Part shown: in pieces, positions 45,191 through 52,462 of the stretch | How the letters are laid out: every line of letters starts with the position of its first letter | Numbering within the stretch: the first letter of the stretch is position 1 | From: Paenibacillus odorifer | Lineage (GTDB): Bacteria; Bacillota; Bacilli; Paenibacillales; Paenibacillaceae | Length of the DNA stretch: 64,000 bases | Direction: 5' to 3' | Assembly (NCBI RefSeq): GCF_000758725.1 | Contig: NZ_CP009428.1 | Span: forward strand, 6,748,474 to 6,812,473 | The notes under the pieces: model-generated | Databases searched by the model: none | The model's input: only the letters and a program-made list of their open reading frames with translations | Told to the model about the DNA's origin: nothing | Made by a program: the position numbers and the translations under genes

Positions 45191-47140
45191 TTATTCTTCA
45201 TCCTTATGCGTAATTCTCAGGCCTTCGACATGCTTACGCTGCATCAATTTACGCTTTTTACGGGTATCCTTGCTCTCAAAAATTATATCAAAGTCATATT
45301 CCTCAGGATACAGCTCATCTTTGGATAGATATGGCTTTAAACGTTTATGATTAATCCGCATTTTTTGCTTCTGGATCATCACTCCGACCATTCCTAAGTG
45401 ATCTTTTTTCTCATAAACAATTCCTATCCGCCCCAGTGAAGTTACAAGAACGGCATCACCAATTTCATACTGGGTCTGCTTCTCCTTATCGCTCAGTGAT
45501 TCCACAGACTTTTCTTCTTTTTCAAAATCCTCTATAACAGGTGCAGTCTTCCCTTTCTCTCCCTCTTTGCTAAAAAGACTTGCCCATGCCGACCCATCAC
45601 CTTTCTGCAGCCTTTGCTGCTGCGCCTCAACGATCTCCCACGATCGCTTGATAACGTTATCCTGGATACCCAGCTTTTTAGCAATTTGCAGAGCATAACT
45701 CTCCCCCGCTTCTCCGATAGTCAGACGATACAACGGCTGCAGCGTTTCTTTGTCGAATTCCATTCGTGCATTTTGAAAACCGGCTGTCGCAGCGGCAAAG
45801 GCTTTTAGCTCGTTAAAGTGGGTTGTGACGATAATATTCGCCCCTTTACGGCTCAGCTCTTCCAGAATGGCGATTGAGAGGGCGATTCCTTCCCCAGGGT
45901 CTGTACCTGCCGCCAGCTCGTCAATGAGCAGCAGCACCCCTTTAGAGGCATCTCTCAGCATTCCCTCAATACTCTTCATTTGTGCCGAAAATGTACTGAG
46001 TGATTGGGCCAAACTTTGTCCGTCTCCGATTACACTGATCACATCCGTAAAGACCGTAAACTCACTCCCCTCCTCGACCGGAATCAACAACCCCGATTGA
46101 GCCATGAGGGTCAGCAGCCCGAGGGTCTTGAGCACCACCGTTTTCCCGCCTGTATTTGGACCTGTAATGATTAGGGATTTATATCCCTTCCCTATCTCCA
46201 GGCTAATTGGAATCATGCCCTGCAGCATGGGATGTCTGCCTCCGTTCATCCTTAGAAAACCCCTATCATTTAGAGTAACCTCAGATGCTCCCAGCGTTCG
46301 TGCATATTTTGCTTTGGCAAAAATAAAATCATAGGTGCCTGTAACCTCGATATTTAGGCGCAGTGCAGTTTGTTCCTGTTCTACCATGCTGGTCAGCATA
46401 CTGAGGATCACAGCTTCTTCACGTGCCTCTTCTCCTAATAACAAATCCAGCTCAATCTGCATGGAGGCGATCTCATCTGGTTCGATGAACACCGTCTGTC
46501 CACTTGTGGATTGATCGAGTACCGATCCCTTTATTTGCTTATGATACTCCCGCTTTACGGGGATAACGTAACGTCCACCACGCTGACTATAAATATTCTC
46601 TTGCAAAATCGATTGATGGCGCGACATGATCCCGTCGATTTTTTTATGAAGACGTTCTTTAGCTACGCCAATCCGTTTACGAACCCGCTCTAACCCCTTA
46701 CTAGCTCCATCATCAATCGCCCCAAAGCGGATACAGCGGTCAATTGCTTCCCGCACATGATTTAATTCCAGCAGAGAGGAGGCATAAGCAGCAATCCGGG
46801 GAGCACTTTGCTCTTTAGAAGCCATATATTTGCGCAATTGACTACAGCTCTTTAGAAATGTAGCCACTGCAGTGAAGTCTTGCTCACTGTACAGATATCC
46901 AGTCCCCATTAGTGACATGATCCACTCAATCCCCTCTAATGAAGGAATCGGTACACTGGACCCCCGCTCCAGCAGCTCTTTAGCTTCAGACGTTTCCTCC
47001 ATCGCTCTTTGAATGGAAGGCAAATAGGTCATAGGCATAAGCTCTTCTACAGTTTTCTTTCCTACATAAGATACCGCATGACGGCTAAGCTCGGTTTTAA
47101 TAATTTCGTATTCCAACGTGTTTAGACTTTGTAAATTCAC
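45191..47140 (-). CDS. MutS2-like (MutS-III) ATPase lacking the Smr domain
   Basis: This 649-residue protein has the MutS2 lever and clamp domains and an ABC-type ATPase with Walker A GPNTGGKT and Walker B LLLIDELAAGTDPGEG. A short KOW-like segment (about 565-605, YEIGDAVLVTSLGRIGIVYE) follows. Full MutS2 has about 785 residues and a C-terminal Smr nuclease; that domain is absent here. MutS2 acts on collided ribosomes or recombination intermediates, so the activity of this shorter paralog is uncertain. It starts at GTG with GGAGG seven bases upstream. Confidence 0.85.
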   Translation of the reverse strand: MNLQSLNTLEYEIIKTELSRHAVSYVGKKTVEELMPMTYLPSIQRAMEETSEAKELLERGSSVPIPSLEGIEWIMSLMGTGYLYSEQDFTAVATFLKSCSQLRKYMASKEQSAPRIAAYASSLLELNHVREAIDRCIRFGAIDDGASKGLERVRKRIGVAKERLHKKIDGIMSRHQSILQENIYSQRGGRYVIPVKREYHKQIKGSVLDQSTSGQTVFIEPDEIASMQIELDLLLGEEAREEAVILSMLTSMVEQEQTALRLNIEVTGTYDFIFAKAKYARTLGASEVTLNDRGFLRMNGGRHPMLQGMIPISLEIGKGYKSLIITGPNTGGKTVVLKTLGLLTLMAQSGLLIPVEEGSEFTVFTDVISVIGDGQSLAQSLSTFSAQMKSIEGMLRDASKGVLLLIDELAAGTDPGEGIALSIAILEELSRKGANIIVTTHFNELKAFAAATAGFQNARMEFDKETLQPLYRLTIGEAGESYALQIAKKLGIQDNVIKRSWEIVEAQQQRLQKGDGSAWASLFSKEGEKGKTAPVIEDFEKEEKSVESLSDKEKQTQYEIGDAVLVTSLGRIGIVYEKKDHLGMVGVMIQKQKMRINHKRLKPYLSKDELYPEEYDFDIIFESKDTRKKRKLMQRKHVEGLRITHKDEE

Positions 47141-47196
47141 AGCAAATCCTCCTTATTGATCTAACTATTTTTTTGGAACAAAATCTCCCTAACGCA

Positions 47197-47231
47197 AAAA
47201 GGACAAAGAATGCCACTATGGCAGTCCTTGC
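47197..47231 (-). terminator. Hairpin with T tract upstream of the MutS2-like gene
   Basis: On minus, AAGGAC and GTCCTT enclose an inner TGCCA-TAG-TGGCA stem, with TTTTTG after it. It could end read-through from the RNA gene before the MutS2-like ribosome binding site. Confidence 0.45.
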
Positions 47232-47244
47232 CCTTCTTTTTATA

Positions 47245-47348
47245 CTATTGTTCTCTGGCGTTTTAAGGTCCCCCTATAAAAGCCAGGGTGGCCGAAAAAC
47301 AAAAAAACCGTGCTCTAAGAGCACGGTTAATTACAAAGAGAACAATAG
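47245..47348. repeat. 12-base perfect inverted repeat bracketing the RNA-gene terminator
   Basis: CTATTGTTCTCT (47245-47256) and AGAGAACAATAG (47337-47348) are exact complements 104 bases apart end to end. Between them are the terminator at 47306-47328 and a second stem. It could be a mobile-element footprint or an alternative RNA fold. Confidence 0.6.
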
Positions 47349-47551
47349 CCGTAAAGAGGCCATATGACGCTTCGTGTGTTCTTAACTAAATCATCCACCG
47401 TTAGGAACAACAGACATCTGTGCGAGACGGACTCAAATAGAGCACGTAAACGCCAAAAGACGAGCCTGCTAAAGCCTTCCTAATCCAGTGTTATGAAATT
47501 GCTAGTTAAGAACGGTCACCAACATCAATATTTCCCCTTTTATTATAGGAT
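47300..47551 (-). ncRNA. Candidate structured non-coding RNA downstream of rpsR
   Basis: A minus-strand unit of about 250 bases with no open reading frame. A promoter (TTGACG 47586-47581, 17 bases, TAAATT 47563-47558; alternatively TATAAT 47547-47542) lies just upstream and an intrinsic terminator ends it at 47306-47328. In between, an 11-base perfect stem (GTTCTTAACTA 47378-47388 with its complement 47503-47513) closes a rod of further helices: CACCG/CAGTG, TTAGGAA/TTCCTAA and an inner GGCTC/GAGTC region with a terminal ACAGA-TCTGT. Overall form is like 6S RNA but I cannot match any known family by sequence. Confidence 0.6.
47306..47328 (-). terminator. Intrinsic terminator of the candidate RNA
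   Basis: AACCGTGCTC and GAGCACGGTT form a 10-base perfect stem with a 3-base loop and seven Ts follow on minus. Confidence 0.85.
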
Positions 47552-47557
47552 AGCTGT

Positions 47558-47586
47558 AATTTAACACATTCCAGATTGAACGTCAA
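47558..47586 (-). promoter_or_regulatory. Promoter of the candidate RNA
   Basis: TTGACG and TAAATT spaced by 17 bases on the minus strand; TATAAT at 47547-47542 is an alternative -10. Confidence 0.5.
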
Positions 47587-47620
47587 ACGTAATCCGCACG
47601 CTGGCTTTTCACAACAAAAA

Positions 47621-47644
47621 AAGCAGCCGGTTTCCCGACTGCTT
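47621..47644 (-). terminator. Intrinsic terminator of the rpsF-ssb-rpsR operon
   Basis: AAGCAGTCGG and CCGGCTGCTT on minus with a GAAA loop and a run of seven Ts. Confidence 0.9.
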
Positions 47645-47656
47645 CTATAAAACGTC

Positions 47657-47929
47657 CTATTCCGTTGTGTAAGGAAGCAACGCGATTTGACGCGAGCGTT
47701 TTACAGCAATGGTAAGAGCGCGTTGGTATTTTGCACTTGTACCTGTTACACGGCGTGGCAAAATCTTTCCACGTTCGCTGATGAACTTCTTAAGAAGTTC
47801 AGTATCTTTATAATCAATGTGAGTAATCTTGTTCACAGTGAAAAAGCAAACTTTTTTACGCTTGTTGCGTCCACCACGACGTGCTGGTCTTTTGTCGTTG
47901 TCAGCGCCTTCTCTTGGTTTAAAAGCCAT
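47657..47929 (-). CDS. rpsR: 30S ribosomal protein S18
   Basis: The 90-residue protein has the S18 signature KVCFFTVNKITHIDYKDTEL and SERGKILPRRVTGTSAKYQR. It binds S6 and the central domain of 16S rRNA. It is the third gene of the rpsF-ssb-rpsR operon. Confidence 0.97.
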   Translation of the reverse strand: MAFKPREGADNDKRPARRGGRNKRKKVCFFTVNKITHIDYKDTELLKKFISERGKILPRRVTGTSAKYQRALTIAVKRSRQIALLPYTTE

Positions 47930-47950
47930 ATTCTTTTCAGTCCTTCCTAA

Positions 47951-48457
47951 TTAAAATGGCAAATCATCATCCGATATATCAATCGGTTTACCATCGCCCG
48001 AAAAAGGATCTTGAGTATTGTTGTTACGCGAGAAATTATTGTTGTTATTTCCGCGTCCAGCGTTACCACCGCCACCATATGCTGGCTCTTCAGGCATACT
48101 ACTTGCACCACTTGAAGTATTTCCACCTTCACGGCTTTGTGAAGATTCCAGGAAACGAACATTATCAGCAATAACTTCAGTTACGTATACACGTTTACCT
48201 TCGTTATTCTCATAGTTCCGCACTTGGATGCGTCCTTCCACTGCTGTCAGACGACCTTTGCGCAAATAATTGGCACAGGTTTCTGCTAGCTGTCTCCAGG
48301 TAACAACCGGGATGAAGTCTGCCTCACGTTCACCGTTCTGGCCCGTAAAGTTACGATCTACGGCAAGCGTAAATTGAGTTACGGCAACACCAGCGGGAGT
48401 ATAACGAAGTTCCGGGTCACGGGTCAACCGTCCGATCAAAATGATACGGTTCAACAA
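47951..48457 (-). CDS. ssb: Single-stranded DNA-binding protein
   Basis: This 168-residue protein has an OB fold (residues 1-105, RIILIGRLTRDPELRYTPAG) and a Gly/Asn-rich tail ending in DDDLPF, the acidic tip that binds partner replication and repair proteins. It protects single-stranded DNA and sits between rpsF and rpsR, so it is expressed with ribosomal proteins. Confidence 0.97.
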   Translation of the reverse strand: MLNRIILIGRLTRDPELRYTPAGVAVTQFTLAVDRNFTGQNGEREADFIPVVTWRQLAETCANYLRKGRLTAVEGRIQVRNYENNEGKRVYVTEVIADNVRFLESSQSREGGNTSSGASSMPEEPAYGGGGNAGRGNNNNNFSRNNNTQDPFSGDGKPIDISDDDLPF

Positions 48458-48505
48458 TTCTGGTCCCCTCCTTTAGAGCGATTCATTACAAAGCTTGTCA
48501 AGATC

Positions 48506-48790
48506 TTAAGCAACGTCGTTCGTAATGAGATAACGAATAACTTCGTCAGAAATCTTCATAAGACGTTCTAATTCAGTAACTACTGCAGGTTCTGCATTGA
48601 AGTTAACCAAAACATAAACGCCATCACGGAATTTCTTGATCTCATACGCAAGACGGCGTTTACCTTGCACTTCGTGCTTTGTAATTTCCCCGCCATTGGA
48701 GATGATGCCTTGGAATTTATCGACTGCTGCTTGAACAGCTTCTTGTTCAATGTCAGGACGAATAATGTACATCACTTCATATTTGCGCAT
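48506..48790 (-). CDS. rpsF: 30S ribosomal protein S6
   Basis: The 94-residue protein has MRKYEVMYIIRPDIEQEAVQ and QGKRRLAYEIKKFRDGVYV, the standard S6 fold. It pairs with S18 on the 30S platform. The start at 48790 has AGGAGG eight bases upstream; the longer frame starts inside that site. The S6:S18 complex often represses its own leader RNA. Confidence 0.96.
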   Translation of the reverse strand: MRKYEVMYIIRPDIEQEAVQAAVDKFQGIISNGGEITKHEVQGKRRLAYEIKKFRDGVYVLVNFNAEPAVVTELERLMKISDEVIRYLITNDVA

Positions 48791-48871
48791 AATTTTCACC
48801 TCCTTATGGTCTGAGGCCCCTAATCACGTCAGGAGCAAGGAACGAGCACAAACATAGACTCGCACCTGATT

Positions 48872-48900
48872 AATATACCAAAACGAGCAGCAGAGTGCAA
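48872..48900 (-). promoter_or_regulatory. rpsF operon promoter
   Basis: TTGCAC (48900-48895) and TATATT (48877-48872) on minus, spaced by 17 bases, predict an 70-75-base leader that can fold around a CTCGTTCCTTGCTCC stem. Confidence 0.6.
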
Positions 48901-49007
48901 GCAATATTAATACCGGACAACCCTCCACCCTCTTTTTACATGAAAAAAACCCTACCTGCGCACAATAATCAGTGAATTCATCTGCACTTAAGGAAGGAGC
49001 GATAATG

Positions 49008-49205
49008 ATGGGCGAAAAGACGGAATATGAAAAAGGCGACAAAGCCCCCAATCCAGGCATGTATACAGAGGTAGGTGAAGCGCGAAGCTTCCATACCGAA
49101 ATTCAGAATCCACAGCATATTAAAATGGAAAAAGGGGATACCTTCCCCGAGACCAGTAACAAAAATCGGAAGTGGAAAAAGGTTGAAAAAGCACGTGTAC
49201 ATTAA
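49008..49205 (+). CDS. YjzC-family small protein
   Basis: This 65-residue protein matches the YjzC family (short start, KGDKAPNPGMYTEVGEA, KGDTFPETSNKNRKWKK). Its role is unknown. The start at 49008 has GGAG eight bases upstream; an ATG three bases earlier is also possible. It is a plus-strand gene divergent from rpsF. Confidence 0.85.
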   Translation: MGEKTEYEKGDKAPNPGMYTEVGEARSFHTEIQNPQHIKMEKGDTFPETSNKNRKWKKVEKARVH

Positions 49206-49450
49206 TTAAAAATAAATGTGTATAAAAAAACGACATTACACCATACTATTCTCAGGCAGTACAAAAGAGAGGTGTGGTTCCGTTGGCCGTCGTAGACGAA
49301 CACAATCACAGGATATCTGATTCAGCATCTATTGTTAGCTGGGAATAGTAGTGGGTTATTGTCTAAAAAGCAGTAACCTCAGCAACGCCTAAATCACTTT
49401 AGTAGCTATATACAGAGAAATTCCAACATCATTGATGTACTGCCTCTTAA

Positions 49451-49474
49451 AGAAGGACCCGAAAGGGCCCTTCT
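49451..49474 (+). terminator. Intrinsic terminator of the YjzC unit
   Basis: AGAAGGACCC, GAAA loop, GGGCCCTTCT (one mismatch) and five Ts on plus. Confidence 0.8.
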
Positions 49475-49522
49475 TTTTGCATGTTATGATCTTTTGCAAA
49501 CAGCTCATTGGACACAAAAAAA

Positions 49523-49543
49523 CCTCCGTTACAGGAACGAAGG
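49523..49543 (-). terminator. Intrinsic terminator of the tRNA-Ser gene
   Basis: On minus CCTTCGTT pairs with AACGGAGG (one G-U) across a five-base loop, followed by seven Ts. Confidence 0.75.
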
Positions 49544-49572
49544 ATTCATTAAAATGTTATATTATGCTGAAG

Positions 49573-49663
49573 TGGCGGAGAGGGTGGGATTCGAACCCAC
49601 GCACGCTGTGACACGCCTAACTGATTTCGAGTCAGCCCCCTTGGGCCTCTTGGGTACCTCTCC
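49573..49663 (-). tRNA. tRNA-Ser (anticodon CGA)
   Basis: The minus strand reads GGAGAGG at the 5' end and CCTCTCCG plus an encoded CCA at the 3' end. The anticodon loop CTCGAAA gives CGA, decoding UCG. A long variable arm (GCGTGTCACAGCGTGC) and the T-arm GTGGGTTCGAATCCCAC are class II features typical of serine tRNAs. It is a solitary tRNA gene. Confidence 0.95.
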
Positions 49664-49706
49664 GCAGCAAAAATAATTGTATCATGCAGACATGCCATTT
49701 GCAAGC

Positions 49707-49919
49707 TTAATTATTGTCTGTATTTCCCTCTGCAGAACGCAGTACCTTCTTCATATTCTTCTCGAATTTCGCCCGGGGAATCAGAACACTGTGCTGACAT
49801 CCTGTACACTTAATGCGGATATCCATCCCCATACGAATGATCTCCATCTCATTAGAACCGCAAGGGTGCTGTTTCTTCATCTGTACAATATCTCCAAGCT
49901 GAAAAACTTTACGTTCCAC
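49707..49919 (-). CDS. DUF951 protein (YyzM type)
   Basis: This 70-residue protein has the DUF951 signature: FQLGDIVQMKKQHPCGSNE, then MGMDIRIKCTGCQHSVLIPR, with Cys residues that may bind a metal. The role is unknown; it is a small conserved protein next to mscS in Bacilli. It overlaps the MscS gene by one base, so it is co-translated with it. Confidence 0.9.
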   Translation of the reverse strand: MERKVFQLGDIVQMKKQHPCGSNEMEIIRMGMDIRIKCTGCQHSVLIPRAKFEKNMKKVLRSAEGNTDNN

Positions 49920-50959
49920 TACCCTTCCCCCTTTTTCCCCTCTTGTGTAGCTGCGATTTGGCGTCTTGATCGAGTGTCAGGCGTATCCGATACTTCCTGC
50001 TCATTTTCTGTTTTTCCCAGTTCAATTTCAGCCTTTGCTTCTTCTTCTGCCTTCAAACGAGCTTCCTCTTCGGCTTGAGCAGCTTGAGCCTGCTCTAGAC
50101 TGCTTAGTTTCTCTAGTGCCTGCTTAATATCATTCTGAATCTGTCTCTCCGCAACCTCTTTTGCATTGGGTAAACAGCTAGCCGCTATACGAATTACATA
50201 TTCCGAAGTACTCATGGACTGTATACCGAGCACATTAGGATAAGCAAGCACATTAGAGTTACGCTCTTCTATTCCCTTTAACGCTTCTCCAATCAAACCT
50301 AGCGTGGCCTCCAAGCTGCGCTCCATTTTTACAGGAACATCAACTACAGCCAATGCATTCGAGAGAGAATAATTGGTCACGTTCGTGATTAATCCATTCG
50401 GGATAATAAATACTTCTCCAGTTGTGCTTAACAGCCTGGTTGTTCGCAGTCCGATTAATTCTACAGTTCCTTTATAGGTACCTGTTTGAATCACATCACC
50501 CACTGCAAATTGATCCTCTAAAATAATAAAGAAACCTGTAATAACATCCTTCACCAAACTTTGCGCCCCAAAACCTACTGCTAAACCAAGTACACCCGCT
50601 CCAGCCAACAATGGTGCCAAATCGAAGTGGAACTCAGAAAGCACGAGCATGATCATCACAAAATTACAGATAACTGTCACTACATTTTTCATCAATTCCC
50701 CAACCGTAGTAAACCTTCGTGTGTTGGACAGAAGTCTGCCACCGGTTTTACGCTCAAGCGAACGATCAATAATATTAGAAACAATTTTAATAATAACCCG
50801 GGTTAAGAGAAAAATAACAAGAATCCGTAGACCCGCAAATAATACATCCGCCCACATATCAGCATCGGTAAACCAATTCCACACCTTATCTTTAAAGCGA
50901 ATGGCATCTTTTAATGTATCCGCACCGGGTGTATCAGCCTCCAGTATCCACATATTCAT
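49919..50959 (-). CDS. MscS-family mechanosensitive ion channel
   Basis: This 346-residue protein has three membrane segments in its first 160 residues and the MscS pore helix and beta domain (LAVGFGAQSLVKDVITGFFI, DQFAVGDVIQTGTYKG). The C-terminus is a Glu/Ala-rich coiled tail. It opens under membrane tension to release solutes on hypo-osmotic shock. Confidence 0.9.
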   Translation of the reverse strand: MNMWILEADTPGADTLKDAIRFKDKVWNWFTDADMWADVLFAGLRILVIFLLTRVIIKIVSNIIDRSLERKTGGRLLSNTRRFTTVGELMKNVVTVICNFVMIMLVLSEFHFDLAPLLAGAGVLGLAVGFGAQSLVKDVITGFFIILEDQFAVGDVIQTGTYKGTVELIGLRTTRLLSTTGEVFIIPNGLITNVTNYSLSNALAVVDVPVKMERSLEATLGLIGEALKGIEERNSNVLAYPNVLGIQSMSTSEYVIRIAASCLPNAKEVAERQIQNDIKQALEKLSSLEQAQAAQAEEEARLKAEEEAKAEIELGKTENEQEVSDTPDTRSRRQIAATQEGKKGEG

Positions 50960-50980
50960 CGCATGTACTCCTCCCCACCC

Positions 50981-51226
50981 CTAAATCAGTATGTAGTTCT
51001 CGTTGTGTTTTCCGTAGATGCCGCGTATTTCTATTTCTTGCTCAACTATAATCTTTTTTACCTCTTCCAGCGCATTTTGAAAAAACTGAATTGAAATTGC
51101 ACAGCCTGCGGTGATTTCCTTCGGAGTTGGAAATATATCAATTTCTATTTCAGCATACTCAAGCAGCATTTCAGCACGAAGCGCCTGCTGGGTGGAGTCA
51201 AACGCTATTAACATCTCATCCTGCAT
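50981..51226 (-). CDS. DUF3343 family protein
   Basis: This 81-residue protein matches DUF3343 (MLIAFDSTQQALRAEMLLEY, TPKEITAGCAISIQF), a small putative redox or selenium-associated protein in Firmicutes. The start at 51226 is chosen since homologues begin at MLIAF; the upstream extension lacks a ribosome binding site. Confidence 0.75.
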   Translation of the reverse strand: MQDEMLIAFDSTQQALRAEMLLEYAEIEIDIFPTPKEITAGCAISIQFFQNALEEVKKIIVEQEIEIRGIYGKHNENYILI

Positions 51227-51345
51227 ATACGTCAAGCCTCTCCATAGGTTTATCGTCCTATCTCTTGCTGCTGTAGTATAAAACCCCTCTTCTATCCATA
51301 TACTAGATACCAACAAATAGAATCACCTTTAGAAAGGAAGATGGT

Positions 51346-51954
51346 ATGAACTCCTCATCCAAGGCTACAGCAGCGCAAGAAACGTCCTGTTTAAAAATAT
51401 CACATACAGATCCCGATATCTATTCCGCAATTACTCATCGGCTACTTTTTCACTTTTCACGCACGCGTCCAGAGACTCAAATTATCGTCATCTGTGTAGG
51501 CACTGATCGCTCCACCGGAGATTCTCTCGGTCCTCTTGTTGGTACTGCATTATCCCGTTTTCATAGCCCGTTGTTTCATTTATACGGTACCCTTGAGGAA
51601 CCGGTTCATGCCGTCAATCTTGAAGAGACTTTGTCGCTAATTAATGAAAAATATAATAACCCGTTTGTCATCGGAATAGATGCCTGCTTAGGTCACTCTA
51701 CTAGTGTTGGCTGCATCCAAGTCGTTGAAGGCCCCCTCAGACCAGGAGCTGGCGTAAATAAACAATTGCCGCCGGTTGGGGATATCCATTTGACTGGAAT
51801 CGTTAATGTCGGCGGCTTTATGGAGTATTTCGTATTGCAGAATACACGGCTAAGTCTAGTCATGCGATTATCTGATATTATCGCTACAAGTCTATATTCT
51901 GCTTTAAAACAATGGAACCTACATGCTACTTCTGCTGCAACGCGAGAGTTATAA
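51346..51954 (+). CDS. yyaC: Sporulation protein YyaC
   Basis: This 202-residue protein is YyaC, a germination/spore protease-like protein made in the forespore (VICVGTDRSTGDSLGPLVG, VIGIDACLGH). It is plus-strand, and its 3' end overlaps the convergent DUF4446 gene by 29 bases. Presence of yyaC supports an endospore-former. Confidence 0.92.
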   Translation: MNSSSKATAAQETSCLKISHTDPDIYSAITHRLLFHFSRTRPETQIIVICVGTDRSTGDSLGPLVGTALSRFHSPLFHLYGTLEEPVHAVNLEETLSLINEKYNNPFVIGIDACLGHSTSVGCIQVVEGPLRPGAGVNKQLPPVGDIHLTGIVNVGGFMEYFVLQNTRLSLVMRLSDIIATSLYSALKQWNLHATSAATREL

Positions 51955-52426
51955 CTTCTTTCTCTTCCGGCGATAAGGCATATTGTGACTCCCCATTTTG
52001 CATAGGCTTGGAGTAAATATATGAGTTCTCACGATTATGAAGGCTGGTTAATACAATGCCACTGCTATTGTCATCCAGAATAGCCACCGAGAAGCTCAAA
52101 TCATTACCACGTTCACCGAAGGCATTATAACGCTTGAGAGCGATATTTGACTTCATGCTGCGGATTTTGACTTGGGTAGCTTCTATCAACGCTTTTTGCT
52201 CACGTTGTTCTTCTTCCAGCATGTCGCTTTGGTTCTTCAGATCAACCAGAAGGCCTTCCAGATCCTCCACACCGCTTCCTGCCATCATGGCCTCATATTT
52301 GCGCCGTATAGTCCGCAGCTTAGCTCCCTGGGCGATTACAGTCACTATCAGTACTAGCATAATTACTACGAAACCAAACACAAACCACTGCAACTGTTCA
52401 TTAATTAATTGATTCATTTCAGACAT
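51926..52426 (-). CDS. DUF4446 family protein
   Basis: This 166-residue protein has one N-terminal membrane helix (about 12-34), a coiled-coil stretch (35-95) and the DUF4446 C-terminal domain (IALKRYNAFGERGNDLSFSV, TSLHNRENSYIYSKP). The function is unknown. It converges on yyaC with a 29-base overlap. Confidence 0.85.
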   Translation of the reverse strand: MSEMNQLINEQLQWFVFGFVVIMLVLIVTVIAQGAKLRTIRRKYEAMMAGSGVEDLEGLLVDLKNQSDMLEEEQREQKALIEATQVKIRSMKSNIALKRYNAFGERGNDLSFSVAILDDNSSGIVLTSLHNRENSYIYSKPMQNGESQYALSPEEKEVITLALQQK

Positions 52427-52462
52427 GAATGGACCATCCTTTTTATTTATCTGCTGCGGGCA

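Larger units (their letters stand above)
49206..49572. other. Intergenic region between the YjzC gene and tRNA-Ser
   Basis: A plus-strand terminator lies at 49451-49474 and a minus-strand terminator for the tRNA at 49523-49543. A 21-codon TTG-initiated frame (49283-49348) has a weak AGAGGTG upstream; it is not supported further. Confidence 0.45.

Noticed and set aside
47270..47300. AGGGTGGCC resembling the T-box core on plus
   Set aside because: No specifier loop, no downstream plus-strand aminoacyl-tRNA or amino-acid gene; only a chance match.
48800..48880. S6:S18 autoregulatory leader motif
   Set aside because: The leader can fold, but I could not place the conserved CCG bulge confidently, so it is not listed as a feature.
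49494..49676. 60-codon plus-strand frame
   Set aside because: It reads through the antisense of tRNA-Ser; the protein string is the familiar artefact of tRNA-overlapping frames.
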